Assembly: GCF_002150685.1 (NCBI RefSeq)
Contig: NZ_MSSW01000017.1
Span: forward strand, 62,001 to 126,000
DNA length: 64,000 bases
Direction of reading: 5' to 3'
Source of the DNA: Algoriphagus antarcticus
GTDB lineage: Bacteria; Bacteroidota; Bacteroidia; Cytophagales; Cyclobacteriaceae
Shown one piece after another: positions 18,289-26,765 of the stretch (positions are counted from its first letter, which is position 1; every line of letters begins with the position of its first letter). Below the pieces are notes generated by a model that worked only from the letters and a program-made list of their open reading frames with translations, was not told where the DNA came from and ran no database searches. Made by a program: the position numbers and the translations under genes.

Positions 18289-19044
18289 TCACTTCCGAAT
18301 ACTCACTCCCTCATTTCCCAAATAACCTTTCAATTCAGGAATTGGAATTTCCTTGAAGTGAAAAATACTTGCCGCCAAAGCTGCATCGGCTTTGCCAAAG
18401 GTAAACACATCTCTGAAATGTGCCATCGTCCCAGCTCCACCGGAGGCAATAACAGGAATGGGAAGTGCAGATGAAATCTCCGCCAAAAGCTCATTTGAGA
18501 AACCTGCTTTCGTACCATCGTGATCCATGGAAGTCAGCAAAATCTCACCAGCTCCACGATCACAAACTTCCTGAGCCCAAGCCTGGGTTTTCAGTAAAGT
18601 TGCTTTCCTTCCTCCGTGTGTATGCACGAAGTCAATTCCATCTATATTTCTGGTATCAATTGCCACCACAATACACTGAGAACCAAATTCTGCAGCCATT
18701 TCATTGATAATTTGGGGATTGTGCACGGCAGCCGAATTGATGGAAATCTTATCTGCTCCGGCATTAAGTAGGAATTTCACATCTTCCACAGTCGAAATCC
18801 CTCCGCCAACAGTAAATGGGATATTGATTGCTTTGGCCACCTTTGTTACTAAGTCAGCCAAAGTTTTCCGCTTGTCCACCGTAGCCGTGATATCCAAAAA
18901 CACCAGTTCGTCAGCTCCTTCGTCAGAGTAAATCTTCGCCAGCTCCACCGGATCTCCAGCATCTCTGAGTTCGACGAAATTCACTCCTTTCACCGTACGG
19001 CCGTCCTTTATGTCTAGACAGGGGATTATTCTCTTCGTTAACAT
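18289..19044 (-). CDS. hisF: imidazole glycerol phosphate synthase cyclase subunit HisF
   Basis: A 251-residue TIM barrel. The catalytic Asp11 is in [15 protein letters not shown] and the second catalytic Asp is in VVAIDTRN. Phosphate-binding loops are TVGGGIST and VIASGGAG. With HisH it turns PRFAR and glutamine-derived ammonia into IGP and AICAR. It lies between hisA and hisIE in the usual his order. The 348-nt gap before it is filled by tandem repeats, so transcription coupling with hisA is uncertain. Confidence 0.97.
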   Translation of the reverse strand: MLTKRIIPCLDIKDGRTVKGVNFVELRDAGDPVELAKIYSDEGADELVFLDITATVDKRKTLADLVTKVAKAINIPFTVGGGISTVEDVKFLLNAGADKISINSAAVHNPQIINEMAAEFGSQCIVVAIDTRNIDGIDFVHTHGGRKATLLKTQAWAQEVCDRGAGEILLTSMDHDGTKAGFSNELLAEISSALPIPVIASGGAGTMAHFRDVFTFGKADAALAASIFHFKEIPIPELKGYLGNEGVSIRK

Positions 19045-19085
19045 GGTATAGTATTCAAAACTTCAAAATTAATTATTCTGCGCTC

Positions 19086-19392
19086 TTCATTTTAAATTAC
19101 GATTTACGATATTGGATTTACGGCGCCTAAACTATGCTTTACCTATTATCTCCAATTTAGCCTTACAAAAAGGTAGAATTGGAGATTATGGTTAGAGGAT
19201 CAATTCAATCTCGTCAATCGTATTTCTTTACTCGTAAATAGTGCAAGTTCATTTTAAATTACGATTTACGATATTGGATTTACGGCGCATAAAACTAGTG
19301 TTAACCACTATCCCAATCTTTAGGCTTTAAGGATGGTAAGAATTGGATATTATGGTTAGAGAATCAATTAATCATATTTCGTCAATCGTAAA
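19086..19392. repeat. tandem pair of 162-bp intergenic elements with internal hairpins
   Basis: Two copies begin at about 19086 and 19248 (period 162). Both start with CATTTTAAATTACGATTTAC and continue to GGATTTACGGCGC. Each has a central stem. The first copy pairs ATCTCCAATT with AATTGGAGAT. The second has changed bases on both sides, CCAATCTT against AAGAATTGG, which keeps most pairing. The second copy runs into the end of hisA. This explains the whole hisA-hisF spacer; no gene is seen. Confidence 0.8.
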
Positions 19393-20109
19393 TCAGACAA
19401 ACGCCGCCAGTTCCTCTAACGTCACTCTTCCCTCATAGTATGCTTTTCCTACAATCGTCCCATAAACCCCGATTTTCTCCAACCCTTCCAAATCAGCAAC
19501 TGAGGAAACTCCACCACTTGCGATGAGTTTCACGCCAGGAATTTCTTGCAGAATCTCCTTGTATAAATCAACAGAAGCACCTTGAAGCAAACCGTCTTTT
19601 GCCACATCGGTACAGATCACATAGCTAATTCCTTTGGCCACATAGTCTTTGATAAAAGGAATCAAATCCACCGAAGTTGTCTCTTCCCAACCACCAACAG
19701 CAATTTTTTTGTTCTTAGCATCAGCCCCAAGGATAATTTTCTCAGAACCGTAATTAGCAATCCAAGCTTCAAATAATGCTGGGTTTTTCACCGCAATACT
19801 TCCCCCAGTCACTTGCTTCGCTCCCAAACTGAATGCTTTCTCGATTTCCTCATCTGCTTGAATTCCTCCACCAAAATCAACTTGCAAAGAAGTACCCGCA
19901 CAGATGCGTTCCAAAACTTCTGCATTCACGATCTTTTTTGCTTTGGCTCCATCAAGATCTACTAAATGTAAGCGCTGAATTCCAACTCCTTCAAAGCGCT
20001 TGGCCATTTCCAGAGGATCGTCATGGTATTCTTTTTTGCTGCTGTAATCTCCCTGACTAAGACGAACACATTTGCCGCCGATCAGGTCTATTGCTGGGAT
20101 TATCTGCAT
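19393..20109 (-). CDS. hisA: phosphoribosylformimino-AICAR ribotide isomerase HisA
   Basis: 238 residues, a TIM barrel paralogous to HisF. The catalytic Asp8 lies in IIPAIDLIGGKCVRLSQGDY, and the second acid is in IILGADAKNKKIAVGGW. Phosphate loops are QVDFGGGIQ and LIASGGVSS. It isomerises ProFAR to PRFAR, the substrate of HisF-HisH. It follows hisH with a 112-nt spacer that contains a perfect CCCCCTTTCGAAAGGGGG palindrome. Confidence 0.97.
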   Translation of the reverse strand: MQIIPAIDLIGGKCVRLSQGDYSSKKEYHDDPLEMAKRFEGVGIQRLHLVDLDGAKAKKIVNAEVLERICAGTSLQVDFGGGIQADEEIEKAFSLGAKQVTGGSIAVKNPALFEAWIANYGSEKIILGADAKNKKIAVGGWEETTSVDLIPFIKDYVAKGISYVICTDVAKDGLLQGASVDLYKEILQEIPGVKLIASGGVSSVADLEGLEKIGVYGTIVGKAYYEGRVTLEELAAFV

Positions 20110-20190
20110 GTTTTATTAAGTATTAAGTCTCAAGATTTAAGAATCAAGACTCGCTGGGTTATCAAGGGTGAAACTTTGGATGAGCCTACT

Positions 20191-20208
20191 CCCCCTTTCG
20201 AAAGGGGG
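20191..20208. repeat. palindrome CCCCCTTTCGAAAGGGGG
   Basis: A perfect 18-bp palindrome in the hisH-hisA spacer. It is GC-rich at the ends and would make a 9-bp stem with no loop as DNA, or a small hairpin as RNA. It is one of several unrelated repeats in the his spacers. Confidence 0.7.
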
Positions 20209-20221
20209 CAAGGGCGATTTC

Positions 20222-20818
20222 TTATAATGAAAGAAAATTAGCGAGCAACTTCTCCCCAACCAATCCACTTTTTTCCGGGTGAGCCTGAATAGCATAATAA
20301 TTATCCCGATGGAGCATGGCTGAAAAGTCATGAATGTAATGTGTCTGAGCAATCGTCAAATCACTCAGTTCAGCATAGAAGCTGTGTACATAATACACGA
20401 AAGGATTGGCAGGCAGATCTTTCAAAAGTAGATTATCAGCAAGATTCTCTAATTCATTCCAACCTACATGAGGCACCTTGAATTCCTGCGAGTTTTCAGG
20501 TACAAAGCGCTTTACTTTTACTGGAAAAATACCCAAACACTCTGTATCATTTTCCTCAGAATGCTCACAAAGCAGTTGCAAACCTAAGCAAACACCCAAA
20601 AAAGGCTGTTTGATGTCAGAGATCACTTGATCCAATTTTCGCTCTTTCAAGTATCGCATGGCAGTACTTGCTTCGCCCTGACCTGGAAAAATCACTTTGT
20701 CTGCGGCTCGGATCACTTCCGGATCATCCGTCAGTTCAGCATTTGCACCAAGCCTCTGTAGCGCGTAGAGCACCGACTGCACATTGCCGGAATTATATTT
20801 TATGACTGCTATTTTCAT
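20222..20818 (-). CDS. hisH: imidazole glycerol phosphate synthase glutaminase subunit HisH
   Basis: A 198-residue class-I glutamine amidotransferase. The nucleophile is Cys77 in FLGVCLGLQLL, the oxyanion region is FPGQGEAS, and the His-Glu pair is in QAHPEKSG near the C-terminus. It makes ammonia from glutamine and channels it to HisF. It is the first his gene in this window. hisG, hisD, hisC and hisB are not present here, because upstream of hisH is a tandem-repeat region and then phenylalanine hydroxylase. Confidence 0.97.
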   Translation of the reverse strand: MKIAVIKYNSGNVQSVLYALQRLGANAELTDDPEVIRAADKVIFPGQGEASTAMRYLKERKLDQVISDIKQPFLGVCLGLQLLCEHSEENDTECLGIFPVKVKRFVPENSQEFKVPHVGWNELENLADNLLLKDLPANPFVYYVHSFYAELSDLTIAQTHYIHDFSAMLHRDNYYAIQAHPEKSGLVGEKLLANFLSL

Positions 20819-20907
20819 TTTTATTGTCGGGTGCTAGATGCCCGATGTCAGGTGTCAACATCCAGCATCAGTCATCCAACTTTTTACATTTTACTTTATA
20901 CTTCTCA

Positions 20908-21208
20908 CAACTTTTACTCTTTACCCTTCACCACTTACCACTCACAAATTTTACTGATCACACTTCACTACTCACCACTTACCACACACAAACTTTACTG
21001 GTCACCGCTCACTTCTCACAACTTACCACTAACAAACTTTACTGGTCACCGCTCACTTCTCACCTCTTACCACTCCCAAATTTTACTGATCACACTTAAC
21101 TACTTACCACTTACCACTAACAAATTTTACTGTTCACCGCTCACTTCTCACCTCTTACCACTAACAAATTTTACTGATCACACTTCACTACTTACTTCTC
21201 ACAAAGTT
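20908..21208. repeat. 44-bp tandem repeat array
   Basis: The word CAAA(T/C)TTTACTG(A/G/T)TCAC recurs at 20945, 20989, 21033, 21077, 21121 and 21165, exactly 44 bp apart, with flanking partial units 37 bp away at 20908 and 21202. The units are T/C/A-rich and nearly G-free on the plus strand. There are no unique spacers, so this is a minisatellite, not CRISPR. The long open frames across it are a by-product of low complexity. The rest of 20819-21228 is similar low-complexity sequence. Confidence 0.9.
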
Positions 21209-21228
21209 TACTTTTCGCCTCCTACTTC

Positions 21229-22011
21229 TTACTCCTCACACCCCTTCACCAACATCTCCTCCAGCACTTCCTCAATCTCAGCAAGCGACTCATAAAGCTG
21301 TTCATAACTCTCGATCACAAAGTATTTATCCTGAAAGCGATCTTTCCAGTACTCCTGATTCAAAATCTTTCGAACATCGTACGCCAGATGCGCAGGTTCG
21401 TTTGAAAGGCTGAATTTAGTCTCTCCAGCCGAACTTAGGATCCCCGCTCCGTATATTTTTAACTCACCTTCTTCGCGAATCAAGCCAAACTCTATCGTAA
21501 ACCAGTAAATCCTACTTAGCAACTGGATCGCCCAAGGATTGTCAATATGCTTTAGAGCAATTCCAGAAAGGTTTTCCAGAAAGTCCACATACGGCTGATT
21601 CGTCAGCAAAGGCATGTGTGCAAATGCGTCATGAAACATGTCTGGTTCCTCCAGGTAATCGAGCTGCTCCATCGTTCGAAGCCAAGTAGAGGAAGGAAAC
21701 TGTCTGTTATTCAACAACCCAAAAAACAAATCATCATCAATCAAACCAGGAACTACATGAACAGCCCAGCCTGTACTTTTCACTAAAACCTGATTCAATT
21801 CATCAAAGTTGGCAATTTTATCTGCGCTAAACTTGACCAGTTCCACACCTTCCAAATATGCTTTGGAAGCAGCTTTCGGTAGATTTGGCATTTGTCGCTC
21901 AAAGAGAATCTTCCAAACGCTGAAATCTTCCTTGGTGTATGTTTCATACTCCTGCCTAAGCTTTTGGAGTCGTTGGTCACTGAAGACCCAGTTTTTTTGT
22001 TTTGTGTTCAT
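21229..22011 (-). CDS. phenylalanine 4-monooxygenase (aromatic amino acid hydroxylase)
   Basis: 260 residues, the usual size of bacterial monomeric PhhA. The non-haem iron triad is visible as the two His of EPDMFHDAFAHMPLL and the Glu of RIYWFTIEFGLI. The pterin/substrate region contains VVPGLIDDDLFFGLL and RQFPSSTWLRT. It uses tetrahydrobiopterin and O2 to turn Phe into Tyr. It is a single-gene unit between repeat regions. A regulatory ACT domain is absent, as expected for bacteria. Confidence 0.93.
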   Translation of the reverse strand: MNTKQKNWVFSDQRLQKLRQEYETYTKEDFSVWKILFERQMPNLPKAASKAYLEGVELVKFSADKIANFDELNQVLVKSTGWAVHVVPGLIDDDLFFGLLNNRQFPSSTWLRTMEQLDYLEEPDMFHDAFAHMPLLTNQPYVDFLENLSGIALKHIDNPWAIQLLSRIYWFTIEFGLIREEGELKIYGAGILSSAGETKFSLSNEPAHLAYDVRKILNQEYWKDRFQDKYFVIESYEQLYESLAEIEEVLEEMLVKGCEE

Positions 22012-22048
22012 GGTATTTGGGTGTATTCTGTATTCTGCTTAACTATTC

Positions 22049-22200
22049 TATTTCGTCATTGCGATCCGCCACAGGCGGAGAAGCAATCTTGTCAGACTGC
22101 CACGCCTCGTTCCTCGTCTCGCAGTGACGGAGGAGGGAAGCCATCTACTTGTTACACTAAAGATTGCTTCTCCGCTTTGCGTATCGCAATGACGAAACAA
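22049..22200. repeat. palindromic intergenic element of about 150 bp
   Basis: The terminal inverted repeats TTTCGTCATTGCGAT and ATCGCAATGACGAAA are perfect over 15 bp, and near-complementary inner arms (GGCGGAGAAGCAATCTT against AAGATTGCTTCTCCGC) follow. This resembles the widespread GTCATTGCGA...GAAGCAATCT non-autonomous repeats. It holds no gene and explains most of the gap between 22012 and 22362. Confidence 0.8.
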
Positions 22201-22362
22201 AAAAGCCTACCCCTGAAAGGAATAGGCCTCTATATTCTTTTTACCAAAAAACCATAGCTATCCTACCCCTTCATCGAAGACAGTGGTAAGAGTGATGTAC
22301 GTAGGTTCTTGGTGTTGGATTCATAGCCTAAAGGTAAGTCGTCATTTCTTACGGTCAAAAAA

Positions 22363-22545
22363 TCAGGCTGTCTTATTTGCAAGAGGAGGCAAACCCAAAG
22401 CTTCATAAATAATTTTTTGATTTACCGGAGTGAGGAGGCCATTTTCGATTGAAAGGTTTCGGCTCTTGATCCAGCGCGAAAGTGTCTTGGCAGACACACC
22501 ATATTCATCGGCGACTTGCTGTCGGGTTTTGGCTTTATGCTCCAT
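22363..22545 (-). CDS. small helix-turn-helix protein
   Basis: 60 residues. Residues 7-35 (RQQVADEYGVSAKTLSRW) form a clear helix-turn-helix of the MerR-like or transposase-N type, with a short C-terminal tail. It may be a stand-alone regulator. It is divergent from the cassette region, and a five-copy 10-bp repeat lies between its start and the first membrane protein of that region, which makes a regulatory link possible but unproven. Confidence 0.65.
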   Translation of the reverse strand: MEHKAKTRQQVADEYGVSAKTLSRWIKSRNLSIENGLLTPVNQKIIYEALGLPPLANKTA

Positions 22546-22663
22546 AAAAAGTAGTTAAAATGAATTGTTGGTGTTATTGAGGTTCACCTAAAATAAAAGT
22601 AATTCCGTGGATTTCAAACTTGTTTTATAGATTTCACCTATTTTTCTTGCCTATAAAATAAAT

Positions 22664-22713
22664 CTTGTCCGATCTTGTCCGATCTTGTCCGATCTTGTCC
22701 GATCTTGTCCGAT
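22664..22713 (+). repeat. five tandem copies of CTTGTCCGAT
   Basis: Five perfect 10-bp units with no spacers, ending 47 nt before the start of the GT-C-like gene that opens the cassette region. The unit length of one helical turn would align repeated protein sites on one DNA face. Copy-number change could shift promoter spacing. Confidence 0.9.
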
Positions 22714-22760
22714 TAAATTAAACTTTCTTTTTTTAATTTTAATGACAAGTTTTTTTTCTC

Positions 22761-24132
22761 ATGGTCAATTCTATTTCCCATCGGTTGAGCTCTCTTTCCC
22801 ACACCTGGTCACGCACTTGGGTCAATTCATATATACTTCTTTTAATCCTGTCAGGGGTCACAGTTTTTGCCTTCTTGCCCACATTATCCAATGATTTCCA
22901 ATTGGCTTGGGACGATACTTGGCAGGTGTTGGAGAACCCATTGGTCAACTCGACCTCTTTACAAGTCGTTTTTTATCATTTGACCCACTTTTGGCAGCAG
23001 CAGTTCTCCCCGGTAAACTCTCTATTCTATTTAGTCATCTTCCAGCTGTTCGGTATGAATGCCAGTGCATTCCATACCGCATGTCTCCTTATTCATTGCT
23101 GCAATACTGCGCTGGTTTTTTTGATTGCAAAAAAACTGCTTCCGACTTTATTGCCCCGAGTAGTGGATGCAACCGTCAGGAGTTATGCTTTCTTCACCGC
23201 ATTGATCTTTTGCCATACATCCGGTGCAGTTAGAGTCAGTAGCTTGGATCAGCGCATCGAAAATTCTGCTCTACGGATTTTTCACGTTGACAGCCCTCTA
23301 CTGCTACATTCGCTACATACAATCTGCACACTACGGCTGGTTAGTCATCACTGCTGTAGCTTTCCTGTTGGGTTTTGGATCCAAAGAACAGGCTATCATT
23401 CTTCCATTGAACTTAATTCTGTTCGATTATGCATTTGGAAGGTACACCGGGCTGACTTGGAAGCGTATGCTTACCTCCAGAGTTCTGCTTGAAAAAATTC
23501 CACTATTCCTGATGGCATTGGGTTTCTGGTATTTTTCATGGACCAACAATATCGGAACAATCAATCCGGATGGATATCCATTGTACCAAAGAGCAGTATT
23601 TGGCTTCTACAGTTTTACCGAATACATCTTCCGCTTTCTGGCACCTGTCAAGCTCTATTTTTTCCATCCATTCCCCATAGGGCTGGGTGAGCAGCTTCCG
23701 CTGTACTTGTATGGAAACATCGCATTGGTGGGTATAGTGGGCTACTTTGTTTGGGATATGTATCGCAAAGGAAACAAGCTGGTTCTAGTTGGATTTCTCT
23801 TTTTCCTTATCAACCTACTTTTAGTACTGCATATTATTCCCTTGCCACGAACTGTCATCACAGCAGATCGCTATATGTACTTGAGTATAATAGGAATAGC
23901 TATGGTGTTGATTTGGCAGGTGGATCTATGGCTTACTAGCTTACCTACCACTGGCAAAACTATGCTACTTGTGTTGGGATTTGCATGGTTTACTTTTCTG
24001 GGTGTCCATACTTATATACGAACGGCGGACTGGAAAGACAGTGAGACTGCAAATGGTAACGTGAACGAAATCATTAAGTTAAGACAAAAATCACAGGAAC
24101 CCGAACTCTTTAATCTGATAGAAAATGAATGA
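22761..24132 (+). pseudogene. GT-C-like multipass membrane protein, frameshifted
   Basis: Reading 22761-23211 and then the next frame from about 23209 gives about 456 residues with many membrane segments. Early on is FQLAWDDTWQVLENPLVNS, like the acidic loop motif of TMTC/GT-C glycosyltransferases (W-D-D...NPL). After the shift the text is FAIHPVQLESVAWISASK, a typical TMTC block. The two frames join exactly if one T is removed from TTTT at 23208-23211. GT-C enzymes use polyprenyl-phosphate sugars, and the next gene is a candidate maker of that donor, overlapping it by eight bases. Either the gene is broken, or the base is a sequencing error. Confidence 0.75.
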
Positions 24133-25117
24133 TTTCCTAGTGTCCCTAGTCGTCCCTTGTTATAACGAAGCTGAAAATATAGCTCCTCTCCTATCGCGGG
24201 TAGCGCAGGCGCTGAAGCTCTTCAGCTATGAAGTCATCTTGGTCAATGACGGAAGTGATGACGGTACACAACTAGCCATAGAGACAGTCCTATTAAGTAA
24301 TCATCCGGTGAGGTATATCTCCTTCTCGAAAAATTTTGGTCATCAGGCGGCGCTCAAAGCAGGAATAGACCATGCCGTAGGAGACTGTATCATCACGATA
24401 GATGCTGACTTGCAAAAACCACCAGAAGCGATCCCGGAAATGATCACCCTCTGGCAAAGAGGAAATGACATCGTCACCGCAGTCTGCAAAAATGAGGGGC
24501 AAGCCTCTGCCTTCAAAAGACTAAGCTCAACTGCCTATTACACTCTGTTGTCTTGGCTGGCAGACCATACCGTAGTTCCCAACGGGGCAGATTTCCGATT
24601 GATCGACAGAAAGGTAGCCGATATCATACGAAGCATTCAAAGTCAGAATCTGTACCTGAGAGGCATGTTTTCCTGGATAGGCTATCAGCAGGGGGTCATC
24701 TATTACAGGGAGGAAAACAGAAGATTTGGCAAAACAAAATACAGTATCTGGAAAATGCTAAACCTGGCAAGTAATGGCATCACTTCTTTCAGTATCAAAC
24801 CATTGCGTTTTGCATTGGCGGGAGGATTGTTTTTCGCCTGCTTGGCCTTTGCCTATGGGATCTATGCCATAGCCATGGTATTTCTGGGAATGACAGTCCC
24901 CGGCTGGGCCTCGCTGATAGCGAGCATTGTATTCCTATCCGGAATACAGCTAATTGTATTGGGAGTAATCGGGGAATACATCGGCAAAATGTATATGGAG
25001 CTCAAGCAACGACCTGTTTACCTGATCGCAAAGACCAATATAGTTAGGTCAGAGGTCAATCCGATAACTGAGTCAATTAGTTCACCAACTCAAGAAAGGA
25101 GGACAGCGATGATTTGA
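24125..25117 (+). CDS. polyprenyl-phosphate glycosyltransferase (GtrB/DPM1-like), cassette A full copy
   Basis: 330 residues. GT2 catalytic domain (1 to about 225): VVPCYNEAENI, NDGSDDGT and the metal-binding D93-A-D95 in ITIDADLQKPPE. Two C-terminal membrane helices (about 230-255 and 265-290) follow, as in GtrB. The product would be a polyprenyl-phosphate hexose on the cytoplasmic face. The tail beyond the helices ends in QERRTAMI. Only this copy is complete; its 3' part is repeated at the head of cassettes B, C, D and E. It overlaps the GT-C-like gene upstream and precedes the first peptide gene by 111 nt. Confidence 0.92.
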   Translation: MNDFLVSLVVPCYNEAENIAPLLSRVAQALKLFSYEVILVNDGSDDGTQLAIETVLLSNHPVRYISFSKNFGHQAALKAGIDHAVGDCIITIDADLQKPPEAIPEMITLWQRGNDIVTAVCKNEGQASAFKRLSSTAYYTLLSWLADHTVVPNGADFRLIDRKVADIIRSIQSQNLYLRGMFSWIGYQQGVIYYREENRRFGKTKYSIWKMLNLASNGITSFSIKPLRFALAGGLFFACLAFAYGIYAIAMVFLGMTVPGWASLIASIVFLSGIQLIVLGVIGEYIGKMYMELKQRPVYLIAKTNIVRSEVNPITESISSPTQERRTAMI

Positions 25118-25228
25118 AGCAGACCTAGCAAAGTTTCTTTTCTTAAACTAATCGAATAAGATAAGCACGTCAATGGTCACGAAAGACCACAAACAACAAA
25201 ATAAACTTCAAATCAAAATTGAAAAAAC
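25118..25228 (+). promoter_or_regulatory. conserved 111-nt spacer before the peptide gene, cassette A
   Basis: The spacer between the glycosyltransferase stop and the peptide start is conserved in cassettes A, B, C and E (25118, 28247, 30326, 34280; 111-112 nt), including AAGTTTCTTTTCTTA and ACTAATCGAATAAG. Cassette D keeps a similar length (106-109 nt) with different sequence. I see no TAnnTTTG box, so read-through from upstream plus post-transcriptional control is as likely as an internal promoter. Confidence 0.6.
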
Positions 25229-25510
25229 ATGAATACGAAATTGAAAAAAATAGCAAAAACAGTTGCTGTAGGTATATTCTTTATGGCACTGTTCTTTAAT
25301 GTGAAATTCAGTCTCACAGATCCATTTATCAATATTGACAATGCTGCCATCGCACAGACTACGAGTAGTTCTGGGGGAGGCGGTGGAGTTACATGTCCAA
25401 GATGGCCAGCAACTGGAAATTGTCATACAATGAAGACAAAGTATGAAAATGGGATGATATGTTTCTATTGTGAGTTCACAGGTTATGAATTCGAATATTG
25501 CAGTATATAA
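25229..25510 (+). CDS. NVEALA-like secreted Cys-rich peptide, cassette A
   Basis: 93 residues. The leader MNTKLKKIAKTVAVG continues into a hydrophobic segment and then TDPFINIDNAAIAQ, where cleavage before Gln is expected; this fits the NVEALA-type leader of Bacteroidota. The predicted mature part of about 50 residues starts with a Thr/Ser/Gly-rich stretch (QTTSSSGGGGG) and has five Cys (in VTCPRW, TGNCHT and ICFYCEF, plus EYCSI at the end). The core has no similarity to those of the other four cassettes although the leaders are almost identical. It is followed 10 nt later by a hairpin and then its propeller lipoprotein. The function of this family is not established. Confidence 0.8.
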   Translation: MNTKLKKIAKTVAVGIFFMALFFNVKFSLTDPFINIDNAAIAQTTSSSGGGGGVTCPRWPATGNCHTMKTKYENGMICFYCEFTGYEFEYCSI

Positions 25511-25520
25511 AATTTCACAG

Positions 25521-25559
25521 AAGCACAGGGTAACGCAAATTTTGCTTACCCCTGTGCTT
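25521..25559 (+). promoter_or_regulatory. hairpin between peptide and propeller, cassette A
   Basis: The arms AAGCACAGGGTAA and TTACCCCTGTGCTT pair with one bulged C around a short loop. It begins 11 nt after the peptide stop and ends 15 nt before the propeller start. No T-run follows, so it is more likely an RNA-stability or attenuation element than a full terminator. Confidence 0.7.
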
Positions 25560-25573
25560 AAATAAGACAAATC

Positions 25574-26704
25574 ATGAAACGGATTCATCTGCTAATTTTC
25601 GCAATATGTGTGAGTAATATTCTGTGGGCGTGCAAAAAAAAAGAAAGTATTGATACGTCATATTTGACATTAAAAGTGAACTTGGACAAATTAGATTCTA
25701 ATAAGTGGGAAAATATTTTTAAGGAAGTTGAAGTCATACCATTGGAGTTTAACAGCGAATCTATGTTAAGCAGTATAGATAAGATAATATTTCAGGACCG
25801 TCAATACTTAGTTCTTGATAAAAAAACTAACATTATTTACAAATTTGATTCAAAAGGAAAGTATATTTCAAAACTAGACAAATTAGGTGAAGGACCAGAT
25901 GAATACTTCCCAATTTCTGATTTCAATATAAATCCATATTCAGGTAATATAGAACTTACTTCTATATATGGCTTATTCTATATTTATGATATAAATTTTT
26001 CATGGTTGGAAACGATTGAAATACAAGAAGTTTCTAGCATTAACAAATTCGAATATTTAGACAAAGATATCATAACTTTATATTGTAGTAATGATAGAAA
26101 CTACAATCTTTGGTTGTATTCAAGATCAAGCAAAGATTATGTAAACAAACTATCAATGCCACAATCAATATTTGAGTCATTTGGAGGAACTATGCTAAAC
26201 AATCCATTAGCAAATAGTTCAACAGGACAATTTTATTGTGTTCCATTTATCAATTCTATTTATAGCATTAAGCAGGAGGGAGCCACTTTACAATATGTTT
26301 GGGACTTCGGGGGAAATACCTTCGAGTCAGGAACCTTAGTAATAGGTGATCCACATCAGAAATTTATTGATCAATACGAATATAATATAGTAAATGGTTT
26401 TGGATCATTATACAACTATTTTGATTATGAATCGACAATATTCGCACAGTTCTATTTTAAAAATAATTTTGGAACTATGCTATACAATAAAGTAAGTAAT
26501 AAATATCAGATATATTATGACAACTATACACACAGTTTGACTATCCACTATTTGGTAGATGGATATATTTCGTATACATCAGAAGAAAATCTTGAAAAAG
26601 TATTAAAGAACGCAAATACTACATTTAATGCGAAGAATATGATTCAAAAAAATCATGAACCCAATCCCATACTTTTGAAGTACAAGTTTAAAGAGACTAG
26701 ATAG
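25574..26704 (+). CDS. 6-bladed beta-propeller lipoprotein, cassette A
   Basis: 376 residues. The lipoprotein signal ends at the Cys of NILWAC. The rest shows the repeated short strands of the Bacteroidota 6-bladed propeller lipoproteins (BF3164/DUF4934-like), with the family signature GEGPDEY about 100 residues in and SKGKYISKL-type blade edges. Such proteins sit on the envelope and are thought to bind ligands or proteins; no activity is known. The gene is very AT-rich compared with the glycosyltransferase. It is the payload partner of the peptide at 25229. Confidence 0.8.
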   Translation: MKRIHLLIFAICVSNILWACKKKESIDTSYLTLKVNLDKLDSNKWENIFKEVEVIPLEFNSESMLSSIDKIIFQDRQYLVLDKKTNIIYKFDSKGKYISKLDKLGEGPDEYFPISDFNINPYSGNIELTSIYGLFYIYDINFSWLETIEIQEVSSINKFEYLDKDIITLYCSNDRNYNLWLYSRSSKDYVNKLSMPQSIFESFGGTMLNNPLANSSTGQFYCVPFINSIYSIKQEGATLQYVWDFGGNTFESGTLVIGDPHQKFIDQYEYNIVNGFGSLYNYFDYESTIFAQFYFKNNFGTMLYNKVSNKYQIYYDNYTHSLTIHYLVDGYISYTSEENLEKVLKNANTTFNAKNMIQKNHEPNPILLKYKFKETR

Positions 26705-26765
26705 CTATTTAATACATATATATACTACTCATAAAGTATTAATGAGAATAACATACAACTTTCTA

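Noticed and set aside
20908..21208. CRISPR array
   Set aside because: Units follow each other with no unique spacers and no cas genes are near.
20824..21295. Overlapping long open frames in the low-complexity region
   Set aside because: Stop-free because of T/C/A-rich 44-bp repeats; period not a multiple of three, no family likeness.
25521..25559. Intrinsic terminator after peptide A
   Set aside because: Stem is good but no T-run follows; kept as a structural element instead.
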